DNA from: Calliphora vicina
Lineage: Eukaryota; Arthropoda; Insecta; Diptera; Calliphoridae
DNA: 64,000 nt
Assembly (NCBI RefSeq): GCF_958450345.1
Contig: NC_088781.1
Coordinates: 118,308,431-118,372,430, forward strand
Reading direction: 5' to 3'
Of the stretch, positions 1 through 10,095 are shown one piece after another. Position 1 is the first letter of the stretch; every line of letters starts with the position of its first letter. The notes under the pieces are model-generated. The model was given only the letters and a program-made list of their open reading frames with translations. It searched no databases and was not told the origin of the DNA. Both the position numbers and the translations under genes were made by a program.

Positions 1-108
1 CGCGCGATGTACATAACATGAATGTCAAAGAAACTGATTAAAATTGATTAATTTAAGACAAAGATTGAAAACAATTTTTGTTAAAAAAATTTCATTTCAA
101 GGAAATTA

Positions 109-235
109 ATGAGTCTATTATAGAATGGTATTACAGCTGGCAGCTATAATTTTCTGTTGCCAAATTGGCCTACAGAAATTTGAGATTGCACTCTGACAAC
201 GTAATTGAAGTTCGCTTGCCATCCATAATCGATCC
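109..235. mobile_element. MITE fragment, GGTCGATTATGG family (copy 1)
   Basis: The right terminus reads TTGCCATCCATAATCGATCC and matches the right end of the complete copy at 4901-5065. The middle (GGCAGCTAT, TCTGTTGCCAAA, CAGAAATTTG) also aligns with that copy. The left inverted repeat has been lost or shortened. It is non-coding. This is a decayed miniature inverted-repeat element; its superfamily is not assigned. Confidence 0.7.
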
Positions 236-1407
236 ACAAATAGTCACAAATTGATTAAAATTATTTCTTAGAAATATATGTATGTATTTCGTGGCATTTT
301 TCTTAAAATTAAATTTCAGATTGTTTTTTTTTTTTTTTTTTGATTGCTAATTTACGATTTTTAAATTTCTAGGACATTGTTAACAAAGCTTTAAATGAAT
401 CATTAATTTTTGAATTAATTCGCAAATCATTCACACATAAAAATTAATTGAATGGAATTTGAGTCAATTCAAATGAATTTGGTAAAAATTTAAATTCGTT
501 TCCAATTCAAATGAATTTGTAAAATTCGTTTCTAATTCAAATGAATTTGTCAAAGTGAATTGCAATTCATTTCCAATTCATTTGAATTGATTTTGAATTA
601 ATTCAAATGAATTAGAAAAAAGAATTAGCAAATTCATTTCCAACTCATTTGAATTGATTGAAATTTGAATTGATTTTGTAAATTTTAAATTTTTTATAAA
701 AAAAGACAGCTAGCATTACTCTCGTTTTGTATATCACCTAATATAGTCCAAAGACAAAAAATTCTTAGATTTGAAATTCCCATGATATACTGGAATTGTC
801 AGGTAGCGGCAGAATAGGAATTGAATTATTTGATACCGGCGAAAATCTTATCAAGATGGGAAAATTTTGTTTATTTGCTAAAAGAAACTTAAATTTTTAT
901 TAATCTGATTGATTGCAACTCATTTTTAATTTCATTCATTTGAATTTTCAATTCATTGTTCTAATTCTTTTAAATGAATTCAAGAAGTCAAAAATACTAC
1001 TTTTTTCTTCAATTAATATTTTTAGCAACGCTAGTTTTCCTTGTTAATTTTGAGGAGGCATTTTAAAGAAATTGTAAGGCAAATCAGAATTTTTAAAGTC
1101 TGAAAGTCTCTAAGCGTTATCAAATTTTGCTTAAATTTTCAGCGTTTGATGTTTAGATGACTGTGAACAATTTTAGATGTTAATTAACTTTCTTACGTTA
1201 CTTTTGTACTGTGATTCGAAGTTCAAATCCAGAAAGACTAAAGAACAGATCTGCCGACTTATAGTAGGCTTTATTGGCAGCCGCCCGAACGATAGCTTAC
1301 TTGGATCCTGTTATAGTAGGATCTAGCAATTAAAAAATTTGAATATAACAAACCACAGAACTACAAATTCTGGAAAAAATTAAACGGCGTAAACAATCTT
1401 ATTATGG
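236..1407. repeat. AT-rich tract with repeated ATTCAAATGAATT motifs
   Basis: No gene is seen. Between about 420 and 690 the near-palindrome AATTCAAATGAATT and its complement AATTCATTTGAATT recur many times, and the motif returns near 905-985. The end of this region (GCAACTCATTTTTAATTTCA) recurs at about 56485 in a second copy, so it is dispersed repeat DNA, probably a fold-back element. Nothing else is recognised here. Confidence 0.5.
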
Positions 1408-1415
1408 ATTACACT

Positions 1416-2014
1416 TAGAGTTTTTCTTTTCCCGCACTTTTTCAATTCCCGGGAAATCGGGATTAATTTTGAAATTTCCCGGGATCCCGGAAATTCCCGC
1501 CAAGAACGAATTATTCAATTTTATGAATGTAGACTTCGTTAAAAATTTAAAAAATGTCTTTGGATTTAAAATTATTTGGATACAAATAAAAAAAATCCAG
1601 TAAAAATTTAATATAAAGAGATAAACTGACAAGATGTTAATTAATAATATTAAACAAAATTCAATTCCACGGAAGGTGGTTTTATTACAAAAATTATTAT
1701 TACTCTTTGTGAAAAAGAAAATACTAAAAGAATTCCATTTTCGATTGGATAGAACATTCACGAGTTTTTGGAATATATTGAATAATGAACTTGTTATTGG
1801 CCTATTTGGGGTTTCATATTTTTTCTCGTATGAATCTTCTGCATTTGTTTTGGAGCTTTAAGCATCTTTTAGAGAAAATCAAGTTCAAAAAAATCACATA
1901 AAATTAAGGAAAATAATTCCCGGGAATTCTCGCACAATTTCCCGGGATTTCGGGATTGAAAATATTGCGGAATTCCCGGGATTTCTTGTCCGGGATTTCC
2001 CGTGAAAAACTCTA
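1416..2014. mobile_element. Non-autonomous hAT-type MITE with 8-bp TSD
   Basis: Terminal inverted repeats TAGAGTTTTTC (1416) and GAAAAACTCTA (ending 2014) are flanked by the identical 8-bp duplication ATTACACT (1408-1415 and 2015-2022). An 8-bp target duplication with TAGAG-type ends is the hallmark of the hAT superfamily. Both subterminal regions carry clusters of CCCGGGA in inverted orientation, giving a GC-rich fold-back in AT-rich DNA. Open frames inside it are short and unconvincing, so it must depend on a transposase encoded elsewhere. Related CCCGGGAATT sequence occurs at about 42360-42440 and 56390-56465. Confidence 0.85.
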
Positions 2015-2321
2015 ATTACACTGTACATCAAAATTAACAAGTCTTTATATTGTTTCATTTATTATTAATTTTATTTGTAATATATAGAATACAGGTTGAA
2101 TGAAATTACGTATAATGCTCCAACCACGATTTCGAAAAAAAATTTCTCAGGAATAAAGCAATATCTACGTTCATATAACAATGCTTTGTAGACGATTTTT
2201 TAAGAACTATGCCCTTAAAGAAAAATAGTCGGATAAGAAAAATAGACCGATTAATATTTTTGGATTTATATTTGCAACTCCATAAAGTAAATATATTCTG
2301 AATCGTTATAGATAGCGGAGT

Positions 2322-2868
2322 CGATATAGCCATATCCGTCTCTACGTCTATATGTTGAAATCAACTTTCCGCAGCCCCCAAATAACTTTCATACATGATT
2401 GGTACATCAATATAATTTAGGTTGCTATTTAAAATCTAAAAATCCAATAAATGGCTGAGATATAAGCAAAAACCCCGACTATCTCGATTTTTTTACTAAA
2501 ATTTTATTTCTCCAGCCTAAAATTTTTTTACAAAATTTATTTTCACCAAAATTTTCAACATATTTTAAAGCAATATGTACAATTTCACTGGAACCGATAT
2601 AGCCATATCCGTCTCTACGTCTATATGTTGAAATCAACTTTCCGCAGCCCCCAAATAACTTTCATACATGATTGGTACATCAATATAATTTAGGTTGCTA
2701 TTTAAAATCTAAAAATCCAATAAATGGCTGAGATATAAGCAAAAACCCCGACTATCTCGATTTTTTTACTAAAATTTTATTTCTCCAGCCTAAAATTTTT
2801 TTACAAAATTTATTTTCACCAAAATTTTCAACATATTTTAAAGCAATATGTAGAATTTCACTGGAACC
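2322..2868. repeat. 273-bp tandem duplication of a dispersed repeat
   Basis: The segment beginning CGATATAGCCATATCCGTCT occurs at 2322 and again at 2595. The two 273-bp copies differ at one position that I could find (TGTACAATTTC against TGTAGAATTTC), so the duplication is recent. The unit resembles the internal part of mini-me-like elements seen in reverse elsewhere in the window (for example ATATCTCAGCCATTTGT near 34925, and 46230-46330). Confidence 0.9.
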
Positions 2869-3505
2869 GCTTACATTTCAACCATTTACCGAGCATCCGA
2901 CAAAAACCGTTAAAAATAACAAGTACGTCAACCAATACATATCGAAAACGTTAAGGATATTTAAATAATTTTAAACAATTTTGTGTAAAATCTCAATAAT
3001 TACAATAATTAAAATACTTTTATCGTTATAGGTTTCGATAACATATTCACTTTGTTTCTCTTTTACAGTTAGTATCTTATATAAATGGGTTTTATTTTGC
3101 TAAAACTATTGATTTTGTTTAAACTTCTAATAATTGTTTATAAAATTGTTATATATTTTTTTTATAAAATCGATAACATATGTATGTATATTTGCTATAA
3201 GAACTTATAGCGTTGTGTATAATACAATATGTCTACTAATAAAAATAAAAAAAAAACTGTTTGATACTTAATAAAGATTTTGTTAAAGGGAGTATAAAAT
3301 CTCTTGATTTATAATCGTTAGTTATCGAAATATTTATGTTTCTGTATAGTTATTATGTATGTATATAATTGTTATTTTATTTAAACTTATTTAAACTAAA
3401 GTTAAGGTTTTGTCCTAATACATCTTACGCTTGTTTGTTCGCTTTTGTTTGTTTGTTTTATCAAATTATGGTTGTGTGGTATGTATATTCCTTCCTTGTT
3501 ATCTT
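2869..3505. other. AT-rich 3' flank of the SANT-like gene
   Basis: No coding potential is seen. It contains the 3' flank of the minus-strand gene ending at 3506. A candidate poly(A) signal AATAAA lies on the minus strand at 3381-3376, about 125 bp past the stop codon. Confidence 0.4.
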
Positions 3506-6173
3506 CTAATTTGTTATATCTGTAGATGTTTTTGTTACATTCTCCAATTTCTGTAAAATTTCCTGTTGTAGATTCATGAATTTGGGGAAAAACTCCTCCA
3601 TTAACTTGACTTTACGCTCCTCTAAACGTAAACGTTTACGATTGATTTCTCCTTGCTCCACAAGTATAACATTCTTTTTACGCACCTCCTCCAGGTAAAG
3701 GGTTTCCAAAGTTTCACTTGTTATGGGTGTAACGGTCGTACTGATGGACGATGAACGATTACGTTTACGGGGTGAAGCTGCTACAGCCACTGCTCGAGGT
3801 GGCTGCATAGCTGAATTGTTGTTATTAATATTAGCATGATTGGTAAAATTGACCATACTATTATCGGCTGCGACATTATTGATGTTGCTGTTATTGTGAT
3901 TTTGTACAACCCGGTTCTTGATTAAGAGGGAATTTGGATTAGCACTTTGTATTTGTAAAGATTCCATATTTGTTGAATTTTCTGTTGCTGCCGCATGAGG
4001 AACTTGTGGAGGTAATGTTTGTTGTGTTAAGTGTTGATGTAAATGTGATTGATTATTGTGTATTTGTGGATCAGTTGTATTATTTATTGAACCATCTGTT
4101 GTAACAGCATCCGCACTTTGTTCATTAAATCCCGATAACTCGGTGAATCCCTCACATTTTAAATCATTTTCGATTTCTTGTTTGATTTCCAACTGATCGC
4201 TGCCAAATAGTTCAGTGCTGAAACTATTGCCGGATTGTGAATTGTTACAGAAGAGATTTTGATCGGATAATGAGGCCTGTAAATGTTTAAGATAATTTGG
4301 AATTAAAATAAAAATACATGTTTAAACAAATAGGAGAGCTATAATCTTTTATACCCTTCACCAAAGCACAGTTTCAGATAAAGATTGAAAACAATTATTG
4401 TTGAAAAATTCTTTTTGGTAAATTTTTTTTTTCAAATTGAATGAAAAACATTTTAATGATACAAATAAATTGTTGGTGAAAAAAAAATATTTTTTTTTAA
4501 ATATCCATTGATGGATTACATATCCATATTGTCTAAGATTGCTATAATCGGCTGCGCCGAATCTTATAAACTTTACGATAAATATTGAAAACTAGTTTTG
4601 TTAAAGTAAATTAAGAAAAAGTTTGGTGAAAAAAAACTGAGGAAAAAAAGTTGGTGAACAAATTTAGGTAGTCGCATTGTTTTGCTTATATCTTAGCCAA
4701 TTTTTTGCTGACTTTCTTTGTTTTAAATATCAACATAAACGAGAATATAGCAGATATATGTAAGTTATTTGGGATCTTTGGAAAGATGATTTCTACATAC
4801 AGACATATATGATGACATGCGATTGAAAATAAAAAATATATAGAAATTATAAACGGGAAATGTAGAAATATAACAAATGATCCGATATTAGGAAGCTAAT
4901 GGGTCGATTATGGATGGCAACCGAACTTGAGTTGCGTTGTCAGTTGCCTAAATGGTATTACGGATGGCAAGTGGCAGCTATTTCTGTTGCCAAACTGGCA
5001 AACAGAAATTTGTGGTTGCCCTCTGGCAACGCAACTGAAGTTCGATTGCCATCCATAATCGATCCATAATTCTTTTAGCCGGTTGCTTTGTAGTTCCCCT
5101 CAAGTTTAAGATCTATATTTTTATTGTAAGTTGGTCTCTATAAATATTAAATGTTTACTAGAGAAGCACTTCAACTAGTCTATATTTTCCCAAATAATTA
5201 CAAATATGTAATAAGTTAACGATAGTAATTGAATTTTTATTTGCCGCTCGAGTTTAATTTTTATGGGAGTAGTAAGTTATCCCCCTATTACTTATGTTGA
5301 ATCAGTCATATAAACTTGAAGTCGTGTAAAACTTTCCCTCTATTATTCCTATTTACTATCAAAAACAATTATCCTTAAAATTATCTAAATCTCTGCTACT
5401 TACACTGCTCATATTAACTTCATCTGTTAGCTGATGATCGGCATTAAGTGATTGGCTTAAATTGATGCCCTGCTCTGCTATAGTGGACATGTTAGATATA
5501 CTGCTGGGTGAAGGAGGTTGGGTAAAACAGTTTTGTAATTCTGTAGGCGAAACATCTCGATTATTTTCCAAAGCCTCCAGTGGCACCGGTTCATCGTCTT
5601 TGGAACGATATTGATTCTTTAAGATTTTCTCCACAATATCATATTTTTTCCATTTGACAGCATTTTTATCCGCTTCCAAATGCTTTTTAACTTGCCTATA
5701 GAAGAAAAATAAACCATAAAATTAATTAATTTTTAATTATAAAAAAAATTAATTAAAAAATCCTACCTAAACTTGGCCCTTGTCTGATTAACCTTACACT
5801 GTACTTCTTCGGGCTTCACATCAATATTAAAACGTTCCCTCATCTCATCCGACCATTTGGCAAAGAATATTGTATTTTTGCCGTGTTTGGTCAAACGCCA
5901 ATTTTCCCTACCCCATATTTCATGGAATTTCTCCTCTTCCTTGGGCGTCCAGTAACGCCTGTGTTTGGTTTTCGATTCGGCATCGGCATTGTTTTCCTGC
6001 TCATTCAAGGGATTTAGCGTCCCTTCGCTATTATTCTGTTCAGTTTGTGGCGGTGGTGGTGGCTCCGGTGCTGCCACGGCGGGCTCCGCCGTTGTTGTTT
6101 CTTCTGTAGTTTCAACTTCTTCCTTAGGGACTTCTTCATTTTCTATAATTTCCTCGTTTTTAACTTCTAACAT
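3506..6173 (-). CDS. SANT/Myb-like DNA-binding protein, three exons (paralogue A)
   Basis: Exons on the minus strand are 6173-5767, 5695-5404 and 4276-3506, about 489 aa. Splice sites are TTTAG|GTAGGA to TATAG|G (phase 2) and AGT|GTAAGT to ACAG|GCC (phase 0). The ATG at 6173 is used because the upstream in-frame GTG at 6179 is not a credible start in an animal. Residues 1-70 are acidic and Pro/Thr-rich. Residues about 73-165 form a trihelical SANT/Myb-like or MADF-like domain opening with RRYWTPKEEEKFHEIW and continuing across intron 1. A Gln/Asn-rich middle follows. The last 90 residues contain a basic patch (SPRKRNR), then a long charged Leu-rich helix (TLETLYLEEVRKK, RLRLEERKVKLMEEF) likely to be a coiled coil. 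It is probably a nuclear DNA-binding protein; the target is unknown. Its closest visible relative is the divergent gene at 7455-8655. Intron 2 has been invaded by a mini-me-like element and a MITE. Confidence 0.85.
4340..4890 (+). mobile_element. Mini-me-like element in intron 2, without an expanded microsatellite
   Basis: The sequence runs from TTATACCCTTCACCAAA through GGCTGCGCCGAATCTTATA to GAAATTATAAACGGGAAATG. These blocks parallel the element at 34480-35670, but only a few GACA-like units are present (ACAGACATATATGATGACA). It lies entirely inside the intron of the minus-strand SANT-like gene. Boundaries are approximate. Confidence 0.5.
4901..5065. mobile_element. Complete MITE with long inverted repeats, GGTCGATTATGG family (copy 2)
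   Basis: The left end GGGTCGATTATGGATGGCAA and the right end TTGCCATCCATAATCGATCC are inverted repeats of about 38 bp, continuing into GAACTTGAGTTGCGTTG and CAACGCAACTGAAGTTC. The element is 165 bp, non-coding, and can fold into one long hairpin. It sits in intron 2 of the minus-strand SANT-like gene. No clean target duplication was found. Relatives lie at 109-235 and 55337-55400. Confidence 0.8.
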
Positions 6174-7454
6174 TTTCACGTTTTTCTTACAATTATTTAC
6201 TGGTTATTTTTATTTTGTATAAATTTTGCAAAAATTTTCTGTGTGTGAAATAATTAGTTTTTTATTGCAGCCGTAGCGGCGAAAAATTTTTGTATTTGCT
6301 GCACTGACCAATGATGTTAATGTAGTTATTTGCTTGTGAAAGTTAGCGATTTTGAAAACAATGTAGCGGGGAAAAAGCTTTAAAGCTTCTAAGTGGAGTT
6401 CTAGCGATTTGTTTTGTCAAAATGTATAATAAACTTGGACATTTTTGTGTTTGCAATTGTCAAATTTTATTGTTATACACAAATGTTACATGGAGACGGC
6501 ATAAGTTAGTGTTTAAACATTTCCAATAAACACAAAACATTGAAATTTACCAGGGACAGGATTATAGTTATATTATAAAACATAATTTTTAATAATTAAT
6601 TTTCAAGTGAAATTTTTTCACATTTTTTGTTTAATTAAAAAACTGTTTTTATTAATTGTTGTTATTAAAAAACTGAATATTTCATAAGTTTTATTTTATG
6701 GTTCAAAAAGTAAAACTTTATTTCTGCCTGTTTGTAGTACAAGAATGAGTATGACGGATTAAAATTTAATATGTGTTTTGTTATTTTATCATTTATTTCA
6801 AAAGATGAATATATTTAATTTTACAGAAATATAAAATCTTAACTCTGAACCATGGCAGAACCAAGCAGGTACAATTATTAGGGAGAGTTTTAAATATTTA
6901 CCCCTACAACGTCAAATAACGCATTTACTCTCATCACTTTTTATTTTGTTTTCGCGATGTTTTGCACGTTATATTAAAACTAACACATATTTATTTGGAA
7001 ACAATTTAATTTGAATTATATATTTCACGAAAAAAAAATTTTTTTAATTAATTTATTTTTGTCTAAGACATTTCGTTTTGTTTTTTTCTAATTTTCTTTT
7101 GTTTGACGTTATAGGGACTGTATAATTGAGAACGAACTTTCTAATAAATGTACCTTGCTTGTTCTGCCATGCTCTGAAAATGTATATATGTATGATCTTT
7201 TATTTTTGTCAATGACATATGAATTTTGTTTAAGTGTATCGATTTGTCTATTTCCCAGTACCTTTCTGGCAGCACGGCTCGAAAAATACAACTCTGTTAC
7301 TTTCGTTAAGTTCGAGTACAGTTGTTGTTGTTGCTGCTAAAGTTTTGCACCCTATTTGTTTTGTTTATATTTTTTCTTGATAATTGCGACTGAAAACGTT
7401 TTTTTCTGCAATTAAATACATCTAATCTTACTTTTATTACCAAATTTAATAAAA
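6174..7454. promoter_or_regulatory. Shared divergent intergenic region between two SANT-like genes
   Basis: About 1.28 kb separates the ATG codons of two divergently transcribed genes, so both promoters and 5' UTRs must lie here unless there are further upstream exons. I see no clear TATA box next to either start and no coding exon. The AT-rich middle (6500-7100) shows no strong motif. The role is inferred from gene orientation only. Confidence 0.5.
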
Positions 7455-8655
7455 ATGACTGATGTGCAACCGAATGGTGAACCAAAAAAGATATATCTCA
7501 CCAAACCCACTGAAACTCCAATAGTCAAAACTGAACCAACAACAACAGTCTATCCACAGTGGAGATCTTTAAGAAGTTGCTCTGGAGATCAGGTTCGTAT
7601 ACCACCTAGACGTCATCCGACACCGGTGGACAAGAATGTCGATGAGCATTTGAGTAATCATAAGAAACAACGTTACTGGAACTCTTGGGAGGAGCTATAT
7701 CTGGTGGAATTGTGGCGTCGTTACAAAGATGAGTTGACCGTAGTAAATGTGCCTTTGCCGGTGTATCGTAAGATGATGATAGCTATGCGTAATCGTAATA
7801 TGGTGGTAACAGCACAGGATTGTCGCCGCAAAGTAAATACTTTAAATACAAGATACAAGTAAGTGTTAGGGCTATAAAATTGTCGTCCCATTGGATTGGA
7901 TTTAATATTAATGGTTTTTCATAATTGCCTAGGCAAGAGTTACAACGCATGGAGTCTACGGGTGGCAAGTCGGAGTGGCGTTTATTTTCTTTAATGCATT
8001 GTGTTTTACAGCCCAAAATTAAAGAATTTGATCCTTGGCATGAACTTAAGGTTAGTAATAGGCTACGAAATTTTTATAGTTTATACAAATATTTTTGTAT
8101 TTTCTTTTATTTTACTAGATCATTAAAAAGTTATTAGATAAAATACCAAAACCTGTTGAGGTTGAAGTCCCAGCTCCTGTTATAAATAATAATAGCAATT
8201 ATCAAACTACTCAGACACGAAATTTACCAACTTCCTCAAATGTCAATTCTTATCAGCCACGTACTTCTACCCAACCGCCTCTTTACACAAATACGCTTCC
8301 CTCAACCGCAGTTTATACAGATCCCAACTCTCCCTACAACAGACTCTCCTCATCAAAAGGTCTTTTCGATAAACCCTCTATTCTACCCTTCCGTAATATA
8401 ACTGTGGAGAAAATCGAACAATTGCGCCAGGATAATAATCGCCTGTCCGAACAAAGGGATGCTGACTTAAAGTGTTTACACATGGAAGAGGAAAATTTCC
8501 GATGTTTTGAGACATTCATACGCATATGGACGGAGCAAAAAGAATTGGAATTGCGCCGAGTACAACTAATGTCCGAACAAAGTGTCATTAGCATAGAAAA
8601 TGAGGAAAATCAGAGTGTGGAGCAGCAGCTGCAGGAAACCGTTGTAGCTAAATGA
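7455..8655 (+). CDS. SANT/Myb-like DNA-binding protein, three exons (paralogue B)
   Basis: Exons are 7455-7858, 7933-8050 and 8119-8655, about 352 aa. Splice sites are TACAA|GTAAGT to CCTAG|G (phase 2) and CTTAAG|GTTAGT to ACTAG|ATC (phase 0). The ATG at 7455 follows AAAA, a good fly start context. Residues about 70-160 form a SANT/Myb-like domain beginning KQRYWNSWEELYLVELW, with the YW pair at residues 74-75 exactly as in the divergent neighbour, and intron 1 falls at the equivalent residue. A low-complexity Asn/Ser/Thr/Pro linker follows. The last 85 residues are a charged helix (VEKIEQLRQDNNRLSEQ, EQKELELRRVQLMSEQ) predicted to be a coiled coil. It is probably a nuclear DNA-binding partner or regulator with unknown function. 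A poly(A) signal AATAAA lies at 8787-8792. Confidence 0.87.
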
Positions 8656-8984
8656 TATATTTACTTACTATAGATTTTAATTATACATATTTTAGTTATT
8701 TTAAACATTCATTATTTTTACCACTTTATTTTAAATCTTTCCAGAATTGCGAAATTGTTTGTGTTGTGTAGAATTTAATTATTTTTAATAAAAAATTGAC
8801 TTGATTTTAATATAAAACTGAGTAGATTTTCTTAAAAAACACCATTCTTATAAGAATCTGGATGCTGGGTTCCCAGATAGATAATATTCTTATGGGATAA
8901 TGAAAAAATAACCGATATTTCGATTCCCAATAAGAAATCAGTGATCCAAAGTGTATAGGATATTTTTAATTGACTTTGTGACAT
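8656..8984. other. 3' flank of SANT-like gene B
   Basis: It contains the probable 3' UTR, with AATAAA at 8787-8792, and then unremarkable AT-rich DNA up to the satellite. Nothing else is recognised. Confidence 0.5.
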
Positions 8985-9935
8985 ATCTCGCAGAGATTTT
9001 CTACACGAAAACTACGTCAGACAGTCTGATAAGTGTCTGACAGAGATTTTCTACACGAAAATCATGTCATACAGTCTGTATGACAGTACGACATAATTTT
9101 CGTGTAAAAAATATTCAGGTCAGACTGTCTGACTTGATTTTCATGTAGAAAATCACTTTCAGACACTATCAGCCCAATTATGAATAAAAATTCCCCGGGA
9201 GTTTTTTTCCATTTTCTCATTTTTCCTATTCAAATTCAATGGGAAAAAACTCCCGGGGAGCTTTTTTTATTCATAATTGGGCTGTATATCAGACTGTCTG
9301 ACATAGTTTTCGTGTAGAAAATCTCTGTCAGACTGTCTAACATAATTTTCGTGTAGAAAATCTCTGCCAGACTGTCTGAAAATCTTCATATCAGACTGCC
9401 TGTCTTGGGTTTCATTTGGAAAATTTACATGTCACTGTCTTGAGTTTTGTGTAGATAATCTTTATGTCAGACTTTCTGACATATTTTTCTTCTACAAAAT
9501 CTTCAGATCACACTGTCTGCCATGGGTTTCGCCTAATAAAACTTCAAGTCAGGCTATCTGACGTTGTTTTCGTTTTGAAAATCTTTATGTCAGACTGTCT
9601 GTCTTGGGTTTCGTGTAAGAAAGTTTCATGTCATGGTTTTCGTCTAAGGTTTTGTGTAGGAAAGTTTCATGTCATGGTTTTCGTCTAGAAAATCTTCAGA
9701 TCTCACTGTCTGACATGGATTGCGTCTAATAAAACTTCAAGTCAGAATGTCTGACGTTGTATTTGTCTATAAAATCTTTACGTCAGATGTCTTCGTGTAG
9801 GAACGTTTAATTTCACACTATCTGACATCATTTTCTTCTAGAAAATCTTCATGAGACGGCCTGACATTATTTTCTTCTAGAAAATCTTCATGTGAGACTA
9901 TCTAATATGATTTTCTATTAGAAAATCTGGGGGTA
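8985..9935. repeat. Satellite with a palindromic GTCAGAC-N-GTCTGAC core
   Basis: Imperfect tandem units of about 45-50 bp each carry the 15-bp palindrome GTCAGACTGTCTGAC followed by ATNNTTTTCGTGTAGAAAATCT. Units before about 9085 read in the opposite orientation (AGATTTTCTACACGAAAA then GTCAGACAGTCTGA), so the array flips direction once. Units become more diverged toward 9900. A 115-bp fold-back MITE interrupts it at 9170-9284. There is no coding capacity; the open frame at 9464-9688 is translated satellite. Confidence 0.85.
9170..9284. mobile_element. Fold-back MITE, CAGCCCAATTA family, inserted in the satellite
   Basis: This is an almost perfect hairpin. The left arm starts CAGCCCAATTATGAATAAAA and runs through CCCCGGGAGTTTTTTTCC; the right arm is its complement and ends TTATTCATAATTGGGCTG. 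The loop is about 30 bp. A TAT flanks each side, so a 3-bp target duplication is possible but not certain. A larger relative lies at 55117-55322. Confidence 0.8.
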
Positions 9936-9949
9936 CAGATCTTGACAAA

Positions 9950-10095
9950 TATTTATCATAACAATTAATGACGGTTGTTGTCAAGATAAAGTTGTCTGAA
10001 CTAAAACACTAACAATATTGTCATAACGATGCAATAACACTAATAAATGGAGACTATACCTGATAATTTATCAAGTATAGACATAGGGTCATGTC
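9950..10095. mobile_element. MITE copy related to the TAA-flanked 80-bp element
   Basis: The ends CTTGACAAATATTTATCATAACAA (left) and TTATCAAGTATAGACATAGGG (right) match, in inverted relation, the terminus CTGTCTATACTTGACAAATATT of the element at 55994-56073. The middle (CACTAACAATATTGTC, AATAAATGGAGACTATACCTG) matches 55425-55560. It is non-coding. Confidence 0.55.

Noticed and set aside
1402..1861. Overlapping open frames of 119 and 75 codons
   Set aside because: Both lie inside a hAT-type MITE with inverted repeats; composition is low-complexity and no domain is visible.
6177..6179. Upstream in-frame start (GTG) for the minus-strand SANT-like gene
   Set aside because: The codon is GTG; the first ATG at 6173 is the credible start in an animal gene and aligns the domain with the paralogue.
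5870..6222. Two plus-strand frames opposite exon 1 of the SANT-like gene
   Set aside because: They are antisense shadows of a well-supported coding exon with proper splice sites.
9464..9688. 74-codon frame with repeated SCHGFRL
   Set aside because: It is translated satellite; the repeats mirror the DNA unit and not a protein domain.
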